64,000 nucleotides of DNA from a virus, in IMG/VR virus record IMGVR_UViG_3300009128_001633, positions 31,857-95,856 of that record; one strand, given 5' to 3'. Made by a program: the position numbers and the translations under genes. Shown in pieces: positions 24,424-35,000 of the stretch. The stretch's first letter is position 1; each line of letters opens with the position of its first letter. Under the pieces are notes generated by a model that saw only the letters and a list, made by a program, of their open reading frames with translations, did no database searches and had not been told where the DNA came from.

Positions 24424-25203
24424 CTACCAAGCTGCTACAGCTTTATCTACTTTATATTGAATCCAACAACCAAACAACCATGCATCTTCTGTCATGTCGT
24501 CTGTTCCGCTCACATTTCTAGATACTTTGAATAAAACAAGATCTCCCAACGCTGGAGTACCACCAATTGTTACAGCAGGAGTTGGCCCGGACACATGTAG
24601 ATCAGCATCTTTACCTGCCAAAACTGTATCTGAAATTACTTCTCCTGCATCACCTAATGCAACATCTATGGCATCATCATCACTAATTGCCTGACCTGCA
24701 ATTTGCCATTCTACAGTATCTGCAGCAGAACAAGCAGAATCACCTGGAGCCCAATAGAACTTGACTTTAATGGTTCCACGATCCCAATTCTCAGGCATGG
24801 CAAACTTGAAATTTACAAATTCCTCAGTTGCCCCATCAAAAGCAAAATAATCTAGATCCCAATCATTTGTTGTAAATTCACTAGAACCAGATTCAGCACC
24901 ATTAGTTGTTCCTGTAAGCATTGCTCCAGCATCTATATATATATTTTGATACTGCAAAAGATCACCTAATCCATCAGCAGTTATAGCTCTTGCAGTATCA
25001 GTCATGGCGATAATTTCAGCATTAGTTGCTATTTCTATTTTACCTTTAACAGTAGTTGAAGCATCAGCAACTCCTCCCATTAATGTTTCTGTTCCAGCAT
25101 CATCCTTTTGATACATTAATCCATCTGATTTTGGATATATAGAAACTCTATTAGATGCAGGAGTATCAGGAGCAGCTTGCTCCGTCATTACTATTTTACC
25201 CAT
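24424..25203 (-). CDS. Tail fibre protein
   Basis: 259 residues. The N-terminal part has KIVMTEQAAPDTPASNRVSI and LMYQKDDAGTETLMGG followed by TTVKGKIEIATNAEIIAMTD and AITADGLGDLLQYQ, the standard repeating opening of phage tail fibres. Residues about 95-259 are a beta-rich domain (FAFDGATEEFVNFKFAMPEN, KVKFYWAPGD, TVEWQIAGQAISDDDAID, AWLFGCWIQYKVDKAV) that is duplicated in the adjacent larger fibre gene. It is probably a trimeric distal fibre domain. Confidence 0.8.
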   Translation of the reverse strand: MGKIVMTEQAAPDTPASNRVSIYPKSDGLMYQKDDAGTETLMGGVADASTTVKGKIEIATNAEIIAMTDTARAITADGLGDLLQYQNIYIDAGAMLTGTTNGAESGSSEFTTNDWDLDYFAFDGATEEFVNFKFAMPENWDRGTIKVKFYWAPGDSACSAADTVEWQIAGQAISDDDAIDVALGDAGEVISDTVLAGKDADLHVSGPTPAVTIGGTPALGDLVLFKVSRNVSGTDDMTEDAWLFGCWIQYKVDKAVAAW

Positions 25204-25216
25204 AATAAATATCTCC

Positions 25217-26455
25217 TTATGACCAAGCTGTTACTGCTTGATTTATTTTATATTGTATAGCACAACCGAACAACCATGCATCCTCAGTCATATCGTCTGT
25301 TCCACTCACATTTCTACTTATCTTAAATAATATAATATCATCAAGAGCAGGAGTTCCACCTACGGTCACAGCAGGAGTTACCCCAGAAACATGTAGGTCA
25401 TCATTTTTCCCTGCTAAAACAATATCTGATATGACTTGAGTTGTCCCAAGCGTAGCATCAATTGCATCATCATCACTAATTGCAACACCACCAATCTCCC
25501 ACTCAACAGTATCTGCAGCAGTACAAGCACTGTCTCCAGGAGCCCAATAGAACTTGACTCTTATTGTACTGCGATCCCATGCTGATGGAAATCTAAATTT
25601 AAAGCAAACAAATTCCTCAGTTGCCCCATCAAAAGCAAAATAATCAATCTTATGATCATTTGTTGCATATTCGTTGGATCCAGATCCTGCTCCATTAGTT
25701 GTTGTTGCAACCATTGCTCCAGCATCTATGTATATTTCTTGATATTGTAAAATGTCAGCTACAAGATCAGCAGTAATGTATCTAGTAGCATCTGTCATAG
25801 TTAAAAATTCTGCCTGAGTAGCCAACTCAACAATACCCTTAGCTGTAGCTGAGGCATCATCGTATATTCCAGTATTGTATTGTGGTTGTCCATAAAAAAC
25901 ACCACTTAAAGAACCATCCAAAACAGCATCTTGTATGACTATTGATGTTGAAGATGTATAAGTAGAACTAACAACTCTAGAATATTGTGGAGCTCCAGCA
26001 ACTCCCGAAAAATAAACTGGTCTTCCGACTGTATAGACAGCTGTCTGATCACCTGGAAGTGTAAACGTTGTCGTGTTAACATACGTTGCAGTTTCACCTT
26101 CCGTAGACCACCATCCAGATGCAGGAGCAGAACCTTTTAGTGTACCATCTTCATTTAATGCTTGATCAAGTCTAGCATCTAAAGAAGCAGCCGTTCCACG
26201 AGCTTCTATTACTTCATCATTAATAGCAGACTCATAATCTATATCTTCCCAAGTAGCACCATTGTACTTCTTTAACATACCATTTGTGCCAAGATCAGTA
26301 CGATAACATAATTGCCCTGCAACTGGACTAGAAGGGTAAGAAGTTCCAGAGAAACTACTAACAAGAGCAGCTATATGATCCCTTATGATTTGATACAATT
26401 CTCCAAGTGTAGTCACCCCACTCTCAGGCTTAGTTGAATTATAAGTTTGTGACAT
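25217..26455 (-). CDS. Large tail fibre protein
   Basis: 412 residues. The N-terminal 75 residues (LYQIIRDHIAALVSSFSGTS, SPVAGQLCYRTDLGTNGMLK, KYNGATWEDID) are a typical fibre attachment module. A middle domain has a beta segment (TYVNTTTFTLPGDQTAVYTV). The C-terminal 165 residues repeat the domain of the protein at 24424 almost strand for strand. The DNA of the two copies is similar enough to suggest recent duplication. Its gene directly follows the tail-tip J gene, as expected for a fibre. Confidence 0.82.
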   Translation of the reverse strand: MSQTYNSTKPESGVTTLGELYQIIRDHIAALVSSFSGTSYPSSPVAGQLCYRTDLGTNGMLKKYNGATWEDIDYESAINDEVIEARGTAASLDARLDQALNEDGTLKGSAPASGWWSTEGETATYVNTTTFTLPGDQTAVYTVGRPVYFSGVAGAPQYSRVVSSTYTSSTSIVIQDAVLDGSLSGVFYGQPQYNTGIYDDASATAKGIVELATQAEFLTMTDATRYITADLVADILQYQEIYIDAGAMVATTTNGAGSGSNEYATNDHKIDYFAFDGATEEFVCFKFRFPSAWDRSTIRVKFYWAPGDSACTAADTVEWEIGGVAISDDDAIDATLGTTQVISDIVLAGKNDDLHVSGVTPAVTVGGTPALDDIILFKISRNVSGTDDMTEDAWLFGCAIQYKINQAVTAWS

Positions 26456-26467
26456 TTTTTGACCTCC

Positions 26468-29400
26468 TTAAAAACCTTTAATTCTAAATTTAACTGTACC
26501 ATCTGATGTATTTCCATCGGAATCATATAACTTAACATCGAAAACGGTAAGCGTATCATTGCTCATCACAGGATAAAGACCAGTAGATCCAATAACCGTT
26601 ATACCAACAACATAATGATCCTGAAATGTTAGCCCAAAATCAGATGACATATTAAAAGTTGTCCCACTGGCAGATACACTCTGATTAGAAGATACATAAT
26701 CAATATCAGGAACATCAACTGTCATTGCCAATTTCGTAAACTTTAAATATGAAGTAGTATTGTCTAATTCAAATGCAAACTTTATTTGAAAAGTTCTAGC
26801 CTCAACTTCTACAGACGATGAATATGGCAACCAAGATTCTCCAGTTGGATCAGCTCCTGTGGAATATCTATAGTAATAGCTTAACGCCAGTTCAGAAGTT
26901 ATACTTATATCCGTATCATTAGGATATGTTGTATCCAATCTATCAGGATATGTAAGATCAGTAGTTGATATGTTTTGTGATTCCCATTCAGTGTCAAGTT
27001 TTATACTTATATCATCGCTAATGGTACAATCTATAATTTCTGTTATATATGAACCAGTTAGAACAGAATCACCTTCGTAACTTGTTATGTCTGGATTAGC
27101 AGTTGTGTCAAGCCAACCAGTAATAATTTCGTCATCATCCAGAAACGCATGTGGTACTCCCAAATATGGCGTTGAAGCAGCAACAAATAAACAATTATCC
27201 TTAGTTCCAGGACATGGAGTTGGGCTTAGAGTTATTTCATCTCTTGTTATAATTACGTTAAGATTATTTAAAACATTTCTAACAGTTAAACTAACAGAAT
27301 CTTCTGTGCTTGACTCATTTCCACTGTCATCAACAGCTTTGATCATGTAAATCTTGCTACCATCACTTGTTGGCATGAAATCATAACTATTCTGTTGAAC
27401 GAGATTGACGACAATTGTTCCAGCTCCCCATGTTGGCCCTTCTTTTATTCTGTACCCATCCCTATCAACATCAGTTATGTGATCCCAATTAAAATATACC
27501 CTCCTATCACTGTCTTGATAAACTGTAAAGTTTTCAACATCATCTGGCTTAGCTTGCTTCCATCTAATTGTTATTCTCTCAGTTGTTACGTTTTCAACAG
27601 AATCAGTTGCTCCGGTTAAATCAGATACTCCAACAACAGCTATCTCATACTGATTATTCATTTGCCAATTATCAGATGAAATAAAAGTATTTTCACTTGT
27701 TTCACCTAAATATTGCCAAAATGCATCATCGGCAGTCAAATTTTTCCTATGTATTCTCCAAAAACCCTCAGCAGAACCAGAAGTCTGTTCCCAAGTTATA
27801 TGTAATTCAGATACATAAGCACCACCTTTATTGAATCTTAATCTCTCAGCAATATCGAGTTCAGTCGCGACAGGATAGACAGTTAATGCAGATTCTGTTA
27901 AATAAGTTGGTGTACCCTCCACATACATGGAAGCATTATACTCCGCACCTTGTATTGTTCTTTTAAGTTCACCATTTCTACTTATTGCAGATATTCTGAA
28001 ATTTTTGTACTCAGAACCATCTACACCAAATAGAAAAATATCATATTTCTCAGGAGTTATTGTCCAAGTTCCGCTAATGGTTAGTGTATCAGTTGTTGTA
28101 TTTGAAGTTGTTACAGTTTGTTCTTCGAAAGTATCTGTATCAGAATCACGGATATGAATTTTATATGTGCTAACAGCATCTAGTGTAACTTCTTTATCTA
28201 ATGTAACCGTATTAGAAGTAGCTGATACAACTCTGCCACTATATCCCCATTGTGGAAGGTCACATTGAAATGCAATCACATCACCTATTTGACACCCTAT
28301 TGCGTCAACATCGGCATCAAAACTAATTGCTCTTATTAGATACAAATTGCTTTTTAATAAAAAATCACCAAATTTCCAAGCACGATCATAATTGATACAT
28401 CCATGTAGTGTTATTTGAGCCTTCTTCACAATTAAAGCTGTATTGTAATCATTGCCATATACAGGAAATGTTTCGCGTTGATAACTCCTATCTTCATCAA
28501 AGTATGTCACTTCTACCATATTTGCCCTATCTTCTAATGGCAAATAGTTTATTTTAACAGAATCAGTATAAACATTAGCTGTACTGAACCATTGTCTCAC
28601 AGTATCAGTTTTATCAATCACACATGAAAACTTAGTACCCTTCATAACAACTGACCCATGACCCATTTGACCAACTTGTGCAAGAGCAGACCATATACTC
28701 ATCTGTGAATCAAAATATATATCTACGGTGTATCCATAAGTATCACAATGATTAGCCCAAACTAAAAAATCAGCATATATTATTCTTGAATAATCAACTC
28801 CCTCCAAATGATGAACATCTAAACTAGACCCATCATAATTTATATCGTAGACAGGACGTGTAAGTATATCATAGGAAGCCCATGCTGGATTATCAGAACT
28901 TTTAGCAACCCATTCAGTCCCATCATGTACAGGGACATATCCTCTATCAGCAATACAGGTTACAGTTGGCCGATTTCCAGATATTTGCGAAGTGGCAAGG
29001 ACTCTAACTCCTAACAATGCTGTACTTGGATAAGTAAAATCATCTGGAATTAATTCGGATATACCAACAAGATAAGTCTTATTAATATATCTTGCAGTTG
29101 TTCCACCAAACGAAGAAACTTTAAATCTTGCTTCATATTGACCAACAGGAAGGTTTCTAATAGTATATGTCCTTTTTACAGAACTATTTGAAGCATCAAC
29201 TATGTTAACATAACCTCCAGCACCTCCGGTATTTATATACCTTGTATGATCTGCAGTCCACCAGGTAGGTTGATTCATCGGACTTTCAGTGATCTTAACT
29301 TCAACTGGTTGTCTTCCTATACCAGTTATCGTTACGGAAACATTATACCCAGAAAAACTACCCCAAAGTCTCCAACCACTTGTTGTATCACCACTTGGAT

Positions 29401-30592
29401 AGGAACCTATACGATAATATACTGGCTGATTATTAGCTGCATTTGGAAGTTGATTAGTTGCTAATGTAAACGTTATATAATCACATGGATCAACAAACAA
29501 AAAGCCTCTTTGGGTATAAGTGGAATTAGTATATGAAGTAATTCCACCTTCACCAGAAGCAAAATTAACCCAAGATCCAGCGCCAACGATCCTATATTCC
29601 ATTATAATCTCAACATTAGTGGAATTAATCGACCCATCAGCTGCAGAATAAAATAGCCCATTAGGACACGTTATTTCAAATCTTAAACCCTCGGCACTAT
29701 CTCCTTCTGTTTGTTTTGTAATATATGAACCAGTAGTTAATTCAACAGAATATGATTGCCTATTAAAAGTATCACCAAAATACTGTAGACATAGCTGGTC
29801 AGTTCTACCATGAGTAGCATTTTGCCAAGCATCTGTATAATTACCTATTGGTTGTTTATTCAGTTCAACACTACTCGCGCTAATTATACACCCTTCACAT
29901 AATGATTGTAGAATATTTATATATTGATTATTACCAGATTGCTCTATGAATCTATTTATTATATTACCCGCAATTCTACGTTTACCATACAGTCGTGGAA
30001 TAGGAAACCCTTGATTCTGAAGGTTTCCCATATCACCCCAACCATATGTCTGTGTTTGGTCCATCTCACCAAGAGCTCCGGCATGAGTGGCGGCGGTAGC
30101 TCCAAGAGTAGGCATGGTTGGAGGAGTTATCGGAAATAAAGCATTTACTATTAATCCTCCAACAGTAGCGACTACTGCTGCCGCAGTAGCAGCGACCCAG
30201 ACTGGATAGAATTTAGCTGCTGCACCATAAGTCAAAATTGTAGCAATTGTAATTACTATAAATCCAATAATCCTAGCAACACTATTACCACCACCATGAA
30301 CTCTTGATATAACAACTATTTGATCACCAGGATTTGGACAAATGTGTACCGCATCATAGCTATCAAGAACACGACCATTTACAGAATAAGCAAGCTCTAT
30401 ACTGCTTTTAGTAATAAGATTTAACTCAGAAACATATTCACTTACTGGTTTGGCTATTTCAAAAGGAACTTTAAACTCTTTTTTATCACGTGGATTAAAC
30501 GGATTATAGAGAATGGTTATACGAACCCTCTCCCTATAAATAACAGGCAAAAATTCTTTATTACCTTCACTATTTAGAATTATTGCTTCCAC
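26468..30592 (-). CDS. Tail tip / host specificity protein (lambda J-like)
   Basis: About 1,374 residues. It begins EAIILNSEGNKEFLPVIYRE, then hydrophobic segments near 105-160, followed by the conserved J motif region (TQTYGWGDMGNLQNQGFPIP, RLYGKRRIAGNIINRFIEQS) and fibronectin-like repeats further on (KPDDVENFTVYQDSDRRVYF, NWDHITDVDRDGYRI). I choose the GTG at 30592 because AGGTGG lies 4 bases upstream, while the TTG at 30613 has no ribosome binding site. In lambda, J forms the tail tip and contacts the receptor. The position beside the K and L homologues fits. Confidence 0.88.
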   Translation of the reverse strand: MEAIILNSEGNKEFLPVIYRERVRITILYNPFNPRDKKEFKVPFEIAKPVSEYVSELNLITKSSIELAYSVNGRVLDSYDAVHICPNPGDQIVVISRVHGGGNSVARIIGFIVITIATILTYGAAAKFYPVWVAATAAAVVATVGGLIVNALFPITPPTMPTLGATAATHAGALGEMDQTQTYGWGDMGNLQNQGFPIPRLYGKRRIAGNIINRFIEQSGNNQYINILQSLCEGCIISASSVELNKQPIGNYTDAWQNATHGRTDQLCLQYFGDTFNRQSYSVELTTGSYITKQTEGDSAEGLRFEITCPNGLFYSAADGSINSTNVEIIMEYRIVGAGSWVNFASGEGGITSYTNSTYTQRGFLFVDPCDYITFTLATNQLPNAANNQPVYYRIGSYPSGDTTSGWRLWGSFSGYNVSVTITGIGRQPVEVKITESPMNQPTWWTADHTRYINTGGAGGYVNIVDASNSSVKRTYTIRNLPVGQYEARFKVSSFGGTTARYINKTYLVGISELIPDDFTYPSTALLGVRVLATSQISGNRPTVTCIADRGYVPVHDGTEWVAKSSDNPAWASYDILTRPVYDINYDGSSLDVHHLEGVDYSRIIYADFLVWANHCDTYGYTVDIYFDSQMSIWSALAQVGQMGHGSVVMKGTKFSCVIDKTDTVRQWFSTANVYTDSVKINYLPLEDRANMVEVTYFDEDRSYQRETFPVYGNDYNTALIVKKAQITLHGCINYDRAWKFGDFLLKSNLYLIRAISFDADVDAIGCQIGDVIAFQCDLPQWGYSGRVVSATSNTVTLDKEVTLDAVSTYKIHIRDSDTDTFEEQTVTTSNTTTDTLTISGTWTITPEKYDIFLFGVDGSEYKNFRISAISRNGELKRTIQGAEYNASMYVEGTPTYLTESALTVYPVATELDIAERLRFNKGGAYVSELHITWEQTSGSAEGFWRIHRKNLTADDAFWQYLGETSENTFISSDNWQMNNQYEIAVVGVSDLTGATDSVENVTTERITIRWKQAKPDDVENFTVYQDSDRRVYFNWDHITDVDRDGYRIKEGPTWGAGTIVVNLVQQNSYDFMPTSDGSKIYMIKAVDDSGNESSTEDSVSLTVRNVLNNLNVIITRDEITLSPTPCPGTKDNCLFVAASTPYLGVPHAFLDDDEIITGWLDTTANPDITSYEGDSVLTGSYITEIIDCTISDDISIKLDTEWESQNISTTDLTYPDRLDTTYPNDTDISITSELALSYYYRYSTGADPTGESWLPYSSSVEVEARTFQIKFAFELDNTTSYLKFTKLAMTVDVPDIDYVSSNQSVSASGTTFNMSSDFGLTFQDHYVVGITVIGSTGLYPVMSNDTLTVFDVKLYDSDGNTSDGTVKFRIKGF

Positions 30593-30995
30593 CGACCCAC
30601 CTATAATATCCAATTATCATATTTTTCCAAAAAGGATTATCAAGTCTATCAATCATTGAACTACTATACCTTTTTAACGTATGTATGAAATCACCATTAC
30701 CTATACATATTCCAACATGACCAACAAAACTTGTTTCACCATCCAAATCCCTAAATAATATTAAACACCCATCTTCTGGCTCGTTTAATTCCTCCCAATC
30801 TTCATGTATTTTTGAATATTCAACAAATTCATTAAATTTTTCTGTATCTCCAGCACTTATATTGGCATCAGGTATATTCATACCATACCTTTTAAACACT
30901 TGTATTGCAAGACCAGCACAATCTAAAGCCACTTTTGGATCACGACCTCTATTTTTAAACGGTATTCCTACTAAATCACTAACATCTATTGACAT
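30570..30995 (-). CDS. NlpC/P60 peptidase, tail tip protein (lambda K-like)
   Basis: 141 residues with the NlpC/P60 catalytic layout: Cys26 in ALDCAGLAIQVF, His93 in FVGHVGICIG, and a polar His105 in FIHTL. In lambda, K carries this peptidase domain in the tail tip and probably cuts peptidoglycan peptide cross-links during DNA entry. Here the protein is only the NlpC domain, without the N-terminal Mov34/JAB domain of lambda K. The gene overlaps the J start. Confidence 0.88.
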   Translation of the reverse strand: MSIDVSDLVGIPFKNRGRDPKVALDCAGLAIQVFKRYGMNIPDANISAGDTEKFNEFVEYSKIHEDWEELNEPEDGCLILFRDLDGETSFVGHVGICIGNGDFIHTLKRYSSSMIDRLDNPFWKNMIIGYYRWVGGSNNSK

Positions 30996-31003
30996 AATAT
31001 CAC

Positions 31004-31651
31004 CTATTCATTAGCAGCATATAAACCACCTTCTGGAATTCCTGGAAAACCACCAAACGGTAACGTATCAGAATCAGCAAACCTTAATCTGCAATTAGCT
31101 AATGTTTTATTACATTCCTGATAAGCATCTCCGGTGTATCCACATCTAACATCAGTTCCAACCGGATAATTAAATTTAAACCTACACCAACTTCTAAGAT
31201 ACCTATTATCCGGAAATTGAACTTGAAATAAATTGGCAGCAGACAACGACACATTTATCCACTGATTATCTGCATGCGAAGAGGTTACTGTAAAAGTTTC
31301 TTCTATTGCGGGATTTGCTTCACCTAAATTATCAGAATGAACGACATATAGCGTACAATCACAACCAACAAGACCTTTTTCGCCTTCCATATAGACCATC
31401 AAAGCTCGTGTTACGTTACCGACTCTAATATTCAATATAGTATGTTCGCCACCCTTTTCCTCTTTAAGATCATCAATTACAAGAGGAAACTTTTGATATG
31501 TTTGCCCATCCCAAACTATATCATCTGTATTTTTAGCTAATCTAACATGCGTAGTTCCATCAGAAAGAGTTAGATCAATTAAAATAATCCAAGCACCAGA
31601 CGAACTTAGTTTATTCTTTTCAGCTAAATATGCACTTGATAATGTTAACAT
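31004..31651 (-). CDS. Minor tail protein L-like, with a four-cysteine cluster
   Basis: 215 residues matching the lambda L/DUF2163-type tail proteins: WIILIDLTLSDGTTHVRLAK, TDDIVWDGQTYQKFPLVIDD and EHTILNIRVGNVTRALM. Four cysteines (Cys156, 170, 180 and 187) in WCRFKFNYPVGTDVRCGY and ECNKTLANCRL match the C-terminal set that coordinates an iron-sulfur cluster in lambda L. Gene order J-K-L-M is conserved. Confidence 0.85.
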   Translation of the reverse strand: MLTLSSAYLAEKNKLSSSGAWIILIDLTLSDGTTHVRLAKNTDDIVWDGQTYQKFPLVIDDLKEEKGGEHTILNIRVGNVTRALMVYMEGEKGLVGCDCTLYVVHSDNLGEANPAIEETFTVTSSHADNQWINVSLSAANLFQVQFPDNRYLRSWCRFKFNYPVGTDVRCGYTGDAYQECNKTLANCRLRFADSDTLPFGGFPGIPEGGLYAANE

Positions 31652-31653
31652 AA

Positions 31654-32004
31654 TTATTCCTGAGCTAAATCAAACTCACATGACCAATAATCATCGTTTT
31701 CATTTGGTTTATATACTATTGGAGCCATAAATGTCACATCATAAACTGTATTATCCATTGGATTAGTCCAATCAAAATTCCCAGCAAAGTTAATAGTTGT
31801 TTGCTCAAATGTTTTTAAAGTATTCTTGTCAGCAGTTGGCAATACTTCATATGCAACATGCCACTTCTGTGGGGTTCTTGTATACCTTGCTCTCTTCTGA
31901 ACATATCCAGCTTCAAAAGGAGACCTTATTACAGGATCACTAACAACAGTTTCTTTCCATGCTTTAACAGACGGTTTTTCAGTTAATGTTGGAAAAGTTG
32001 GCAT
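31654..32004 (-). CDS. Minor tail protein M-like
   Basis: 116 residues (MPTFPTLTEKPSVKAWKETV...) containing the run of features seen in phage tail proteins next to L and H: SPFEAGYVQKRARYTRTPQK and FAGNFDWTNPMDNTVYDVTF with WSCEFDLAQE at the end. It probably sits between the tape measure and the L protein in the tail tip. Confidence 0.78.
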   Translation of the reverse strand: MPTFPTLTEKPSVKAWKETVVSDPVIRSPFEAGYVQKRARYTRTPQKWHVAYEVLPTADKNTLKTFEQTTINFAGNFDWTNPMDNTVYDVTFMAPIVYKPNENDDYWSCEFDLAQE

Positions 32005-32006
32005 TT

Positions 32007-35000
32007 TTACCTCGCATTCATTGTATCACGAAACTGCTTTGATGTTTGTTGTTTACTAACAACAACATCTATTATCATACTTTGAAAATCTATTTTTGGA
32101 ATAACATCAGCTGCTTCAAGGTTTTCACCTGTATTATTAATTACATTTACTTGAACATTTTTAATACCAGTCGAACCACCTGACGAACCATTAGATGAAC
32201 TATCTGTACTAACAAGACCACCAGTCTGCATTTTCCTTATTGATTGGCTTCGAAGACGATCAAACAATTCTCTGCCGTAAAAATCAACAGAATCTTTTGG
32301 AATCATATATTCTCCAGGCATTCCCATAATAGGAACAGAATCTTTATTAGGAATTCCACCAACAAGCAAACCACCATATTGATATTGCATAGATATGCCA
32401 GAAGGCATATTACCTAATTGAACAGATGCACCACTCACCGGAGCACTTCCTCCAGTCGGCGATCCAGCCATAGCACCTGATGGCTCGGGACCACTACCTG
32501 CTCCACCTCCTATAGCACTACCGACCATACCTATAACTTGCTGCCAGAAAGCAACTACGATTAATTGCATAACATATTTTTGCATCGCAGACAATATATC
32601 TGTCAATACACTCTCAATTACATCTTTCCAATCCATAGCTGCATCTCTGTTACCAAGAAGCCAATCATTAGTCTTTTTAAATATAGCTTCACCAACCATA
32701 TTTATAGCTTCGTATGTTGTTCCAGTTATAGTCTCAGCATACGTTTTTTGCTCACCAACTAACTGAAAAGTTGCTGCCTTCATTGCATCAGCTATTCCAC
32801 TAAAATGAGTTGTTAAATTAGTAAATTGTTGTAGTTTGAACTCAGCGTCACGCCTAAGAGCTGCTTCCTCCATTGTAAGCCAATCTTCCTGCCATTTTAA
32901 CTTTATATCAAATTTTCTTCTTTGATGATTCTCTTCCATATTTTCAATAATTGTATCCATTTGACTTTTTAATCCAGATCTTCTACCTTCATCACTCTCA
33001 CCCGCAATTCTACCTTCCCATAGCTTCGTCGCTTTAACAATAGCCTGTTGTTGTCTAAATGCTTCTGATTCTAATCTACCGCCTAAGCCTTCACTATAGT
33101 TTCTTGCACCCATTTGAGACTTAGCATATTCACCCCATGTTGTTCTCGCCTTTCCCAACCTTGTTATTTCTTTAGTTAACTCAGCTCTTCTTTCTAGTTC
33201 GTTATTGTATAATATCGTAATATCAATTTCTTCTTTTAAATTACTTATCCTCGTCCTAGTCTGCATTAACATTTTTTCATAATAAAACTCTTGTTCCGAA
33301 TTTAATAAACCTTTTTCACTTAACAACGCAAGTATTCTACCTTCTTGCCACTCATACTCTTCCAGAGATCTTCTTAACTTACGAATCTGACGACTATGAG
33401 TTTCTCTAAGTCTATCCATTTGTTCTTCAATAGTATGATACTCTTTCATCTTATACGTCAAATCATACACTTTATTAGAATGAGTTTCAACCAATTCTGC
33501 AGATGTTTTATTATATTTATGCCAAGCTTCCTTACTAACTATCTTTTTCTGTAATTCATGATATTTCTCCAATTCCTTTACTTGTTTCTCCCACTCTTTT
33601 CTAGCACTTTCAACAGTTGTCTTTTCACCTGTAAAGAAACTTTTAACATCTCCAGGTTTCCTTCTTTTAAGATCCTCAAAAAAAGCTACTTGTTTATCCA
33701 TAAGTTGTTTCCTTTGAAAAGCAGCTCGATCATCAAACTGTAGCAACTTTTCAAATGGACCAACTCCACCTGCTATTCCTTTTATAACATCTAGTTTAGC
33801 TTTCTTTAGACTATCAATTATACCGTCATAAGCTCTTCTCAGAGTTTCAATATTCGAAATTTGACTACGAATATCTCTCTTGGCTTTATTAGCCCTATTC
33901 TGTTCTTCTTTGGCAATTTGCCTTAACAAGCTTTGTTCTTCCTTTGTTAACTTTACAATTTTCTCACCCTCAATACCTATCTTGACTTTTGCACTTTCCT
34001 CTCTGTTACTAAGAATTAATAATGCTGACATATTCTTAGCATAATCAATAACCCATTTATCAGAAGTACCATATTGTAAACGAATTGCTTGCTCCAAATT
34101 TAGTCTAACATCTTTTAACTCACGTCTTAATTGCAATATCCTATTTTTACCTTCATCCTCAGATCTTTCTTGCAAAACTTCCAGTGATCCAAGCGGAGAT
34201 TCAGAAAGTAACCAACCCTCATCAGGTTTTACTATTTCTTTTTTAGAAGCAGTAAAAACTCCCTTTAACGACTTGTTGTATCTAGTAAACTCACCAATAA
34301 TTGTCTTATTAAGATGCTTTATGCGTTTAATATTGTATTTAAGTTCACCAATTCTCACTTCCCAAAACCTTTTCTCTTCTTGAGTTTCCGATTCCAACAT
34401 ATATCTAGTTGTTTGATTAAGTTTAACATTTAATTCTGTATAAACCTTCATTAATTCCCTATTAGTTTTTGTTAACTCTTTAAAAGCCTCATTTCTTTGA
34501 ACCTTTAAAGCTTCTTTAAGATCCTTTTCAGATAATGGTAATCTCTGCCTTAAATTTTTGGATAACCCTTCAACATTAACATCAGAAATCTGACTAAAAA
34601 CATTTTTATAAAACCAGTTTATATCTTTCCGAATTTCCTTCATGCTATCCTTAAAACCAATCATAAACTGCTCTTTCTTCATTAATTTTTCTTCTTTCAA
34701 CAATCTAATTTGCTCACCAAGCTGTTCATTGGTTTTAAGAATTGCTTCGCCTTCAAGATTTCTATAACTTATTAGTTCGGGATATTTACTAACCAACTCA
34801 CTATGAGTCATTGCATTTTCTTTCATTACTTTTTGTATTTCTTTGTATCTATTTATTTTTTTACTAATTTGTATTACTTCATCTTGACCTTGCTTAATGT
34901 TCTCAATAAGTTTCATCGTATTGGAAGATATTTCTGCAGAAGTTTTATTAAAATACTTATATAGCTTATATCCAATAATTCCAGCAGAAGCAGCAGCAAG

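Noticed and set aside
23238-24694. Plus-strand open frames opposite fibre genes
   Set aside because: Short, unsupported frames caused by codon bias of the minus-strand genes.
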